Positions 1 to 7,612 of a stretch of 42,711 bases of DNA are shown one piece after another. Each line of letters begins with the position of its first letter. The stretch's first letter is position 1. Location: positions 1-42,711 of the forward strand of contig LNFR01000105.1 of the NCBI GenBank assembly GCA_001567185.1, given 5' to 3'. The notes beneath the pieces are model-generated. The model did not search any database. It saw nothing but the letters and a program-made list of their open reading frames with translations, and was not told where the DNA came from. A program made the position numbers and the translations under genes. Source of the DNA: Bacteroidetes bacterium OLB12 (GTDB lineage: Bacteria; Bacteroidota; Bacteroidia; Cytophagales; Cyclobacteriaceae).

Positions 1-323
1 AGTAAGCGAAAGTATTCTCGAAACCGGCAAGAGTATTATTTATACTTCGGTGGTTATTATTTGCCGGGTTTATCATTTTTGCTTTTAGCGATTTTGGGGG
101 TACAGTGGCATTAGGCCTGCTTACATCAACTACATTAATCATTTCGATGTTTACCAACCTGATTTTGTTGCCGGCCCTGATTATGACTTTTGATAAGCCC
201 CGGAAAACAACCAATCGATTACCCATTGATGATTTTGATAGCTCATTTTACGGAGAGCAGGATGATGAAGCCATCGATATCAATAAGATCAGAATTCACG
301 ATCGGATGGGATCGGCTGAGTAA
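1..323 (+). CDS. RND/MMPL-type exporter, C-terminal fragment (frameshifted)
   Basis: This is the last ~100 residues of a large membrane exporter whose start lies outside the window. The frame beginning at base 2 reads VSESILETGKSIIYTSVVII, which resembles the segment before a late transmembrane helix in RND/MMPL proteins. From about base 60 the homology continues in the next frame, AGFIIFAFSDFGGTVALGLL, followed by a hydrophobic helix ending NLILLPALIMTF, the usual last helix. A polar tail of about 45 residues rich in Asp and Glu follows. Removing one T from the short T run at 60-62 joins the two halves. Membrane topology and family are inferred from this pattern; substrate (lipid, hopanoid or drug) is unknown. 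Confidence is fair for the superfamily and low for function. Confidence 0.6.
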
Positions 324-362
324 ATAAGCCCCCGGCTTCATAATTCCATTCGTCTTCCTTTT

Positions 363-381
363 GCTGAGGTTCAAACTCAGC
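363..381. other. Small hairpin between exporter and ileS
   Basis: GCTGAG (363-368) and CTCAGC (376-381) form a perfect 6-bp stem with a 7-nt loop. It lies 40 bp after the exporter stop. No T-run follows, so it is a poor intrinsic terminator. The rest of 324-482 shows nothing recognisable, including no T-box-like leader before ileS. Confidence 0.25.
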
Positions 382-482
382 CAGGCCTAATCCCCAAGCC
401 TCATATCCCTTATTCTGAATGCGCAATTTGCCAATGCCCAATCCCTAAAATGTCCTAAATTGCGGCCTTATTTTGGGTAACC

Positions 483-3400
483 GTGAGTAAATACAGAGAA
501 ACAAAAGACTTGAATCTGGCCCAGGTGGCCACAGAAATACTGGAATTCTGGAAGAAAGAGAAAATTTTTGAGAAGTCGGTAGATGTGCGCAAAGGTGCCG
601 ATGGTTTTACCTTTTATGAGGGCCCGCCTTCGGCCAACGGAACTCCGGGCATTCACCACGTAATGGCCCGCACCGTTAAGGATATTTTCTGCCGCTTTAA
701 AACGCTGCAAGGATACCAGGTAAAACGGAAAGGAGGGTGGGATACACACGGGTTGCCAGTAGAATTACAAGTTGAAAAAGAACTTGGCATTACCAAAGAT
801 GACATTGGCAAGAAAATCTCCATCGAGGATTACAACAAGAAGTGCCGCGAAACGGTAATGAAGTATAAGGATCAGTGGGACGACCTGACCATCAAAATGG
901 GATATTGGGTTGACCTGGAAAATCCATACATCACCTACGAAAAGGAATACATCGAATCGCTCTGGTGGATTTTAAAACAATTGTACGACAAGCAGTTGTT
1001 GTATAAGGGTTACACCATTCAGCCTTACTCACCGGCAGCCGGTACAGGATTAAGTTCGCACGAATTGAATTTACCGGGCACTTATAAAGATGTAAAAGAC
1101 ACCACCATTGTAGCACAGTTTAAAGTGAAGCGCGATGCGAAGTCGGAGTTTTTGTGGGATCGCAAGATTCAGTATGATAATCCCGAACTGAATGATGCGG
1201 ATATCTATATTCTTGCATGGACAACTACACCCTGGACACTACCATCAAACACCGCTCTGGCTGTAGGCGAAAAGATAAGCTACGTGCAAGTGAACACCTT
1301 TAACCAATACACGCATAAGCCGGTTAGTGTGGTAGTGGCGAAAGATTTGATGGGTAAATACTTTTCTGACAAGAATAAAGACCTGAAACTGGAAGATTAT
1401 AAAGCCGGAGATAAAACCATTCCATTTGCAATTGTACAAGAGTTTGCCGGTAAGCAGTTGTTGGGCATTCGCTACGAACAACTCATGCCGTACATTCAAC
1501 CCTTCTACGATGCCAACAATGCGTTTCAGGTAATTGCCGGAGATTTTGTTACCACCGAAGATGGTACAGGGATAGTGCATATCTCGCCCACATTTGGTGC
1601 CGATGACTTTCGCGCAGCAAAACAAAATGGCGTGCCCGCTCTTACAATCAGAGATGATGCCGGCAATGAAATGCCTACCGTAGATCGGAAAGGGAAATTT
1701 ATTACTGAAGTTGGCGAAGGGTTAAAGGCGGGTGTTGCAAAGTATAACATCAAAACGCATAAGGCGCTTGGCGCGGATGATTTTTACGTAAAGAATTATA
1801 CCAATGAGGACGAGAGCCATCCGGATTACAAAAACACCGATGTGATTATCTCTATCATTTTAAAAGAAGAGAATAAAGCTTTTAAAGTAGAGAAGTACGA
1901 ACACACCTACCCGCATTGCTGGCGTACCGATAAACCCGTGTTGTACTATCCACTGGATAGCTGGTTTATTCGCACCACGGCACTGAAAGATAAAATGGTA
2001 GCGCTTAATAAAACGATTAACTGGAAACCGGAAAGCACCGGCACGGGTCGTTTTGGAAATTGGTTGGAGAACCTGGTGGATTGGAATTTATCGCGCTCGC
2101 GTTATTGGGGCACACCCTTACCCATCTGGCGTACCAAAGATGGTAAGGAAGAAGTGTGTATTGGTTCGCAGGCTGATCTGAAACGGGAAGTAGAAAAGTC
2201 AATCAAGGCAGGGTTGATGCAAAAGTCGATGGAACAAGGATCCTGGACGAATGACTTACACAGACCCTACGTGGACGAAATTATTCTAACAAGCAGCAAG
2301 GGCGAACCGATGTATCGCGAGCCCGACCTGATTGATGTGTGGTTTGACAGCGGTGCCATGCCCTACGCACAGTGGCACTATCCGTTTGAGAACAAAGATA
2401 TTTTTGAAAAGAGTTACCCGGCCGATTTTATTGCCGAAGGGGTGGATCAAACCCGCGGTTGGTTCTTTACCCTTCATGCCATAGCGGTGATGCTAAGCGA
2501 AAGCAGCGAGGAGATAAAAGCCGTAAACAAAAAAGTGGGCAATGGAGGTGTATCGTTTAAAAACGTAATCTCCAATGGCCTCGTGCTGGATAAGAGTGGT
2601 AACAAAATGAGCAAGAGCAAAGGCAACGTGGTTAACCCGTTCGATGCGCTTGCCAAGTATGGTCCGGATGTGGTGCGCTGGTATATGATGGAAAACGCAC
2701 CTCCGTGGGATAACCTTAAATTCGATTTTGCAGGAGTAGAAGAAACACAACGCAGGTTCTTTGGTACACTAATCAACACTTATTCGTTCTTTGTATTATA
2801 CGCCAACATCGATGGCTTTGTAAAAGACGAAATGAACAATGTGCCATTTGATAAACTTGCCCCGCTGGATAAATGGATTATTACCAAAGAGCAGTCTTTA
2901 ATTGAAGAAGTAACAGCTGCGTATGCAGAGTACGAGCCCACCAAAGCGGCCCGGGCTATTCAGGAATTTGTAAACGACCATCTTTCCAATTGGTATGTGC
3001 GCTTAAACCGGAAGCGTTTCTGGCAGCCGGCCAATCGGGGTGAACTTTCATTAGATAAAAAAGCAGCCTACGAAACCTTGTACGAGTGCTTGATGGTAAC
3101 CGCTCAATTAATGGCGCCCATTGCTCCATTCTTTAGCGAGTGGTTGTATAAAAACCTTACCGATAACATTCGCCAGCGGGCCAGGCAGTTTAATACGCCC
3201 CTGCAATACGAGTCCATTCACCACACGTTGTTGATAAAGGCATCGGCAGCGCGCAGAGACGAAGAACTGGAGAAGTCGATGGACTATGCGCAGCGTATTT
3301 GTTCGCTGGTTCACTCGTTGCGTAAAAACAGCAAGGTGAAGGTGCGTACTCCATTACAAAAAATTTTGCTGCCAGTATTGGACGAAAAGTTTGCACAACG

Positions 3401-4010
3401 CGTGCGGAGTGTGGAAAACATGATCAAAGCCGAAGTAAACGTAAAGGAAATTCAATATATAGACGATGCCTCGGGGTTGTTGGTGAAAAAGGTGAAGCCC
3501 AACTTTGCCCGCCTGGGTAAACAATATGGCCCCCGCATGAAGGAAGTTTCAGCGGTAATCGGCACGTTTACACAAATGGATATTCAAGCTATTGAAAAGC
3601 AAGGTAAAATAAGTAAGGCGGGTTTTGATTTAGTACTGGAGGATGTACTCATCTCATCAGAAGATATTCCGGGTTGGTCGGTTGCATCAGAAAATGGGTT
3701 AACCGTTGCACTGGATATTACGTTAACGGATGAACTGAAGCGCGAAGGCATTGCCCGCGATTTTGTAAACCGCGTGCAGAATTTGCGCAAGGACATGGGG
3801 CTTGAGGTGTTGGATAAGATTAAAATCGAAGTTGAGAAAAACGGTGAACTGATTACGTCAGCTTTATCAGAACACAAGGAGTATATTCAAACAGAAACGC
3901 AGGCCCTTACCATGGAATTGAAAGAGTCTGTTATAGATTCTACCGAAGTGGAAATGGATGAGTATGTTATTAAGTTGAAGATTACGGTAAACGGAAGCGC
4001 ACATTCATGA
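483..4010 (+). CDS. ileS: Isoleucyl-tRNA synthetase
   Basis: Cytoplasmic class I aminoacyl-tRNA synthetase that charges tRNA-Ile and edits mischarged valine. The product is 1175 aa, the long form usual in Bacteroidota. The HIGH-type signature lies at residues 48-59 (PPSANGTPGIHH), and the KMSKS loop is exact at 708-712 within GNKMSKSKGNVVNP. The editing domain (CP1) lies between them, with the WTTTPWTLPSNTALAVG motif near residue 247. The anticodon-binding domain occupies roughly 790-1000, with a C-terminal domain after it. The start is GTG at 483; the N-terminus SKYRETKDLNLAQVATEIL matches the family, so this start is preferred. The stop overlaps the lspA start by 4 bp (ATGA), suggesting translational coupling. 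The frame is intact throughout. Confidence 0.98.
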   Translation: MSKYRETKDLNLAQVATEILEFWKKEKIFEKSVDVRKGADGFTFYEGPPSANGTPGIHHVMARTVKDIFCRFKTLQGYQVKRKGGWDTHGLPVELQVEKELGITKDDIGKKISIEDYNKKCRETVMKYKDQWDDLTIKMGYWVDLENPYITYEKEYIESLWWILKQLYDKQLLYKGYTIQPYSPAAGTGLSSHELNLPGTYKDVKDTTIVAQFKVKRDAKSEFLWDRKIQYDNPELNDADIYILAWTTTPWTLPSNTALAVGEKISYVQVNTFNQYTHKPVSVVVAKDLMGKYFSDKNKDLKLEDYKAGDKTIPFAIVQEFAGKQLLGIRYEQLMPYIQPFYDANNAFQVIAGDFVTTEDGTGIVHISPTFGADDFRAAKQNGVPALTIRDDAGNEMPTVDRKGKFITEVGEGLKAGVAKYNIKTHKALGADDFYVKNYTNEDESHPDYKNTDVIISIILKEENKAFKVEKYEHTYPHCWRTDKPVLYYPLDSWFIRTTALKDKMVALNKTINWKPESTGTGRFGNWLENLVDWNLSRSRYWGTPLPIWRTKDGKEEVCIGSQADLKREVEKSIKAGLMQKSMEQGSWTNDLHRPYVDEIILTSSKGEPMYREPDLIDVWFDSGAMPYAQWHYPFENKDIFEKSYPADFIAEGVDQTRGWFFTLHAIAVMLSESSEEIKAVNKKVGNGGVSFKNVISNGLVLDKSGNKMSKSKGNVVNPFDALAKYGPDVVRWYMMENAPPWDNLKFDFAGVEETQRRFFGTLINTYSFFVLYANIDGFVKDEMNNVPFDKLAPLDKWIITKEQSLIEEVTAAYAEYEPTKAARAIQEFVNDHLSNWYVRLNRKRFWQPANRGELSLDKKAAYETLYECLMVTAQLMAPIAPFFSEWLYKNLTDNIRQRARQFNTPLQYESIHHTLLIKASAARRDEELEKSMDYAQRICSLVHSLRKNSKVKVRTPLQKILLPVLDEKFAQRVRSVENMIKAEVNVKEIQYIDDASGLLVKKVKPNFARLGKQYGPRMKEVSAVIGTFTQMDIQAIEKQGKISKAGFDLVLEDVLISSEDIPGWSVASENGLTVALDITLTDELKREGIARDFVNRVQNLRKDMGLEVLDKIKIEVEKNGELITSALSEHKEYIQTETQALTMELKESVIDSTEVEMDEYVIKLKITVNGSAHS

Positions 4011-4669
4011 AATATGCAAAGTTCTTTTTGATAGCGTTGGCGATAATCGTCATCGATCAAACCAGCAAATTGCTGGTGTATCATAACATGTACATTCATC
4101 AGGAGATAAACGTAATCGGAACGTGGTTTCGTTTACACTACCTCCTCAACCCGGGCATGGCATTCGGTATCCGGTGGGAGAGTGAGTTTGGCAAACTGGC
4201 GCTTACCATCTTCCGCATCTGTGCTATGATTGGAATAAGCTACTACTTAATTAAAATGGTGCAAAAAAAGGCGCACCCAGGATTTCTGGTTTGCCTGGCA
4301 CTTATTCTGGGTGGTGCTATTGGCAATGTAATTGACAGTACATTTTACGGAGTATATTTAAACAATGCGCCCCAGGATGTTCCAACTCCGTGGTTTCACG
4401 GCCAGGTAATTGACATGCTTTACTTCCCATTGTTCCATTTTCAGTGGCCATCGTGGGTGCCGTTGGTGGGTGGCGAATACTTTGAGTTTTTCAGTCCGGT
4501 GTTTAACATTGCCGACTCCTCCATTTTTATTGGGGTGGTAATCATACTTTTCTCACAAAAAAAATTCTTTAAGGAAGAAGTGAAAAAGACAGAGGTTGCT
4601 TCAGAACCGGACCAGGTACTGGCTTCGGAGCCAGCAGTTTCGGATAAACCCACTGCACCGGTTGAATAA
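4007..4669 (+). CDS. lspA: Lipoprotein signal peptidase (signal peptidase II)
   Basis: Inner-membrane aspartyl protease that removes the signal peptide from diacylglyceryl-prolipoproteins. Four hydrophobic segments lie near residues 5-25, 64-84, 94-112 and 165-183. The conserved GN-x-x-D (GNVID, 106-110), the catalytic Asp in QVIDM (136) and the second catalytic Asp in FNIADSS (170) are all present. The protein is 220 aa, longer than the ~160 aa of proteobacterial forms. The extra length comes from a loop between the third and fourth helices, as in other Bacteroidota, plus a charged, Pro/Ala/Glu-rich tail of ~35 residues that looks disordered. The ATG overlaps the ileS stop by 4 bp. Several predicted lipoproteins in this window (MsrB, SCO, SPOR protein) would be its substrates. 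Confidence 0.96.
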   Translation: MKYAKFFLIALAIIVIDQTSKLLVYHNMYIHQEINVIGTWFRLHYLLNPGMAFGIRWESEFGKLALTIFRICAMIGISYYLIKMVQKKAHPGFLVCLALILGGAIGNVIDSTFYGVYLNNAPQDVPTPWFHGQVIDMLYFPLFHFQWPSWVPLVGGEYFEFFSPVFNIADSSIFIGVVIILFSQKKFFKEEVKKTEVASEPDQVLASEPAVSDKPTAPVE

Positions 4670-4744
4670 ATTAAGTATTGGTGGATAATAATTCTGCCAA
4701 CGGGTTGTTATTGTGCACACGTACCACGAATTTTTAATTCTGAT

Positions 4745-6267
4745 ATGAAAAAAGCATCGGCCAAACGAATCCCTAAAGAAATTCTGGACCTGATCCGCGA
4801 GCAACTGGCACGTACGGGTTATCATGAGTCGGTAGGAACCGGGCGCTGGAGTTTTATTCATGGATTGCAGAGGGCAGTAAAGGATTTTGTCAAGAACACA
4901 CCTTCACTCGATCCGCAACTCTCGCTTGCTTATCCGCAAGGTCCATCAGAGGACTTATTGCGTAGAGCTTTTAATTTAAAAAGTCCGCCCGGAGCCACAC
5001 AATCGCTGCGCAATTTGCTGGCGTTGTTTGCCACCCAAAATCAACAGGATTGGAACGCCTTGATAGCCGATCGGTTTGCTGAAAAATTCAAAGCATTGGT
5101 AGATGGGGGTGATGAAGATTCCGTAGAACAAGAGCCCATCAAAGCAATTGATACAAACAATGTGGATTCGTTTGCAGCAAAAGTTGCCAATGTGCTTCTC
5201 GAAAAACTTTCGAAAAAGGAACTTGATCTGATTAAAGAACAGATTGATGATGAGCAGGCCCGCACCAGCGATACTGCCATTGACGGATTGTATGTGCCAT
5301 CCCTCAACGACCCATCCAAACCGGAATTTCCGCCCCGGCCGTTTTATGAACCCCGGTTTCCGGCATCCAATACGTTTCGAATCGATGTACCTGGCTTTAC
5401 CAACGTATGGTTGAAGGATGAAAGTACAAATCCTACAGGAACACACAAGGCCCGTATGGCGTGGGAAGTTTTGATTAAAGCCAAACGATATAATATTAAA
5501 GAGGTATCCATTATATCATCGGGTAGTGCCGCTGCGGCTATTCAACATTTTTTTAATCTGTACAAGGTAAACACCAAACTAAAAGTGTTGATGGATACCC
5601 GTATCAGTACAAATATCAAAGAATCGCTGCGGCAAATGGGTTGCGAAGTGTATGAAACGGATTTAAGCGCCCGTTCCCTTACGGGTAAGGAAATCAAGGA
5701 ACTTACCAATAACAAAGAAGGGGTGGATATTACCTATCGCGAAATTCTGGATCGGTTTAACGATAACTATTACGATTGGCTTTCGTACGAAGTGCTGAAC
5801 GAAAACCCGGATTATTGTTTTGTGCCATTTGGTACGGGCGATTTGTTTGTGAATATCTTAATTATAGCCGAACGCGAGTTTAATAACAGTATTTACAAAC
5901 ACGATCCTCGTTTTTTGGGTGACATCCGGAAGATTAACGAATGCAATTTTATGGGCGCTACCACCCGCGATGCCAACTCGCGCCTGGATAAACTCTTTTC
6001 GTATTACCTGCCTTCGCTGGACGATTACCAGTTTTATATCAACTCCTTAATTCAAAACGAACGCATCGGAAACCTATCGGGTATTTTAGATGTGGACGAG
6101 AATTTTGTGGAGGAGGCAATGGACATTGCAAAAAACAATCGATTCGGTGCGAACCATCCGGCATGGCAGGCCTGGCATTGCTCTTACAAATGCGCGATGA
6201 AGTTCCCAAAGATTCAAAAATCCTGATCATTAATACAGGTTCTACGATTTACCCCGGAAAAATTTAG
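4745..6267 (+). CDS. PLP-dependent fold-type II enzyme with long N-terminal extension (1-bp frameshift near the end)
   Basis: Predicted cytoplasmic pyridoxal-phosphate enzyme of the threonine synthase/cysteine synthase/tryptophan synthase beta superfamily. The PLP lysine is K235 in NPTGTHKARMA. A phosphate- or substrate-binding loop SSGSAAAAIQ follows near 258, and the cofactor glycine region FGTGDLF lies near 361. About 190 N-terminal residues of unknown fold precede the catalytic core. As written, the frame closes at 6226 with a nonsense-like tail. Adding one G at 6150-6151 instead gives GAEPSGMAGLALLL, the EPSG-x-AGLA signature of this fold, and a tail KILIINTGSTIYPGKI ending at TAG 6265-6267. 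The reaction is unknown: lyase, synthase or thiolase are all possible. The gene stands alone, 75 bp after lspA, and faces a DUF4230 gene. Confidence 0.8.
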
Positions 6268-6296
6268 TGCAATCGAATTGATTGGGGCTTGCCAAT

Positions 6297-6938
6297 TTAT
6301 TCCAATTCAGGAATGGCAACCTGATATTGAAACACAACCTTATCTACATGCGGTGCCAACACACTGCGAATTTGATCTTCGGCCCGCAGGCGGGCATCGT
6401 TTATAAAACCGGCCCGCGCGGCATAGGCCCTTGCATCTTTTATAAAAGCATTGGTAGCGGTTGTTCGGTCTTCCTGGCTTACCCAATTCCATAATCCGTC
6501 CTCATCCCGATAGGTAATGTCGGGTTGCGATTCGAGGGCCAGCAATTGAGGTTCGGGCAAAGAGACGGTGGCGGTTTTATCGACTATGTTTATTTGAAAT
6601 TTCTTATTCAAATCAAATCCAACCTTTGCTATGAAGGTTCCGCTAATGTCAATCTTTTTGGTACTGCCCATCCAGGTATTGGTGTAGGCATATTGGTGCT
6701 GAAAATTTTGCGACAACACGGCCAGCTCCAGCACGGTAGCCTGCTGATTCAGAACCACCGTATTTTTTACATGCACTTCTGGAGTAAATTGAAAAACTTT
6801 TCGGAAATCTTCGCCCAGGGTTTTGGCGGCCTCGTAACTGCTTTTAGCCAGGCGTTCGGGAATAACCACCAATAGCACAAAAGCGGCAATCGTACCGGTA
6901 ATGATCAGGGCGAGGATAAGTTTAAGATAACGGGCCAT
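6297..6938 (-). CDS. DUF4230 family membrane-anchored protein
   Basis: The product is 213 aa. An N-terminal membrane segment at residues 5-27 (LKLILALIITGTIAAFVLLVVIP) is followed by a single soluble domain expected outside the cytoplasm. The domain has the DUF4230 pattern: an N-terminal stretch before a beta-rich core (VELAVLSQNF..., KIDISGTFIAKVGFDLNKKFQINI), the short motif VSLPEPQLLALE, and a C-terminal helix with DARLRAEDQIRSVL. Function is unknown in the family. It converges on the PLP gene, 29 bp apart from its corrected stop. Gene content on either side gives no functional clue. I am confident in the gene and fairly confident in the family assignment. Confidence 0.85.
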   Translation of the reverse strand: MARYLKLILALIITGTIAAFVLLVVIPERLAKSSYEAAKTLGEDFRKVFQFTPEVHVKNTVVLNQQATVLELAVLSQNFQHQYAYTNTWMGSTKKIDISGTFIAKVGFDLNKKFQINIVDKTATVSLPEPQLLALESQPDITYRDEDGLWNWVSQEDRTTATNAFIKDARAYAARAGFINDARLRAEDQIRSVLAPHVDKVVFQYQVAIPELE

Positions 6939-7010
6939 ACGGGTGGTAAAGTTAGGTAATTAAGCCATCCTTTTGTTTGGCAAAAGTTCCTGACGTGCTT
7001 CAAACCGGAT

Positions 7011-7085
7011 ATGCGCAAAGGGCTCATACAAATATTGGGAATAGTAATAGCCATCATTATCATTCTGCTTTTTTACCAGGCATGA
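7011..7085 (+). CDS. Possible 24-residue single-helix membrane peptide
   Basis: A short ATG-to-TGA frame encodes a peptide that begins MRKGLIQ and ends LLFYQA. In between is an uninterrupted run of Ile, Leu, Val, Ala and Gly. The composition, with two basic residues first and then ~17 hydrophobic residues, is that of a minimal membrane-spanning peptide. It sits in the gap between the divergent DUF4230 gene and the methionine sulfoxide reductase gene, 32 bp before the latter's ATG. No homolog is recognised, and a chance ORF cannot be ruled out at this length. Confidence 0.35.
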   Translation: MRKGLIQILGIVIAIIIILLFYQA

Positions 7086-7091
7086 GTAGGC

Positions 7092-7099
7092 TACTTTTG
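7092..7099 (+). promoter_or_regulatory. Candidate Bacteroidota -7 element (TAnnTTTG)
   Basis: TACTTTTG at 7092-7099 is a full match to the TAnnTTTG -7 element of the Bacteroidota primary sigma factor. No good TTG -33 element is seen at the usual distance; the corresponding region is a T-run around 7069-7074. Transcription would begin near 7105, giving a leader of only about a dozen bases before the ATG at 7118. Confidence 0.35.
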
Positions 7100-7100
7100 T

Positions 7101-7117
7101 GATCAAATGGTTTGATC
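7101..7117 (+). promoter_or_regulatory. Perfect inverted repeat touching the fRMsr start codon
   Basis: GATCAAA (7101-7107), loop TGG, TTTGATC (7111-7117) is a perfect 7-bp palindrome ending one base before the ATG at 7118. It occupies the position where a ribosome binding site would be, and no Shine-Dalgarno sequence is present. It could be an operator overlapping the transcription start or a start-codon hairpin. Confidence 0.5.
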
Positions 7118-7612
7118 ATGGCCGAAAATCTGATAATAGCAACTGAATCGGATAAGATTTCCCGTTATTCCACACTCCTTCCGCAACTGGAATCCCTTAC
7201 ATCGGGCGAGTCTGATCTAATAGCGAATCTGGCCAACCTGGCGGCAGCTCTTAAGCAAACTTTAGATATTTTTTGGGTAGGGTTTTATCTGGTGAAAAAT
7301 AATGCAGGTAAGCAAGAGTTGGTATTGGGTCCGTTTCAGGGCCCCATTGCCTGCACACGCATACGTTTTGGAAACGGAGTTTGTGGTACCAGTTGGAAGG
7401 AGAAGCGGGTTATATTGGTGCCGGATGTAGATGCATTTCCGGGTCATATTGCCTGTAGCTCCGCATCCAAATCTGAAATTGTTTTGCCGATTCTTAAAAA
7501 TAACGAAGTGGCGCTGGTGCTGGATGTGGACAGCGATAAACTGAATGATTTTGACAGTACCGATGAAAAATATCTTTCGCAGGTTGTGCAGTTGATCGAA
7601 AAAATGCTCTGA
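7118..7612 (+). CDS. msrC: Free methionine-(R)-sulfoxide reductase (GAF type)
   Basis: Reduces free L-methionine-(R)-sulfoxide in the cytoplasm using a thiol mechanism with thioredoxin. The ~164-aa protein is a single GAF domain. Three cysteines, C79 (GPIACTRI), C89 (GNGVCGTSW) and C113 (GHIACSSAS), have spacings of 10 and 24, the same as the catalytic and resolving cysteines of the E. coli enzyme (C84, C94, C118). The DVDAFPGHIAC and SEIVLP motifs are also present. An upstream in-frame TTG at 7112 would add two residues, but ATG at 7118 gives the normal N-terminus and is preferred. The stop overlaps the next ATG by one base (TGATG), so it is co-translated with the MutS-family gene. Confidence 0.93.
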   Translation: MAENLIIATESDKISRYSTLLPQLESLTSGESDLIANLANLAAALKQTLDIFWVGFYLVKNNAGKQELVLGPFQGPIACTRIRFGNGVCGTSWKEKRVILVPDVDAFPGHIACSSASKSEIVLPILKNNEVALVLDVDSDKLNDFDSTDEKYLSQVVQLIEKML

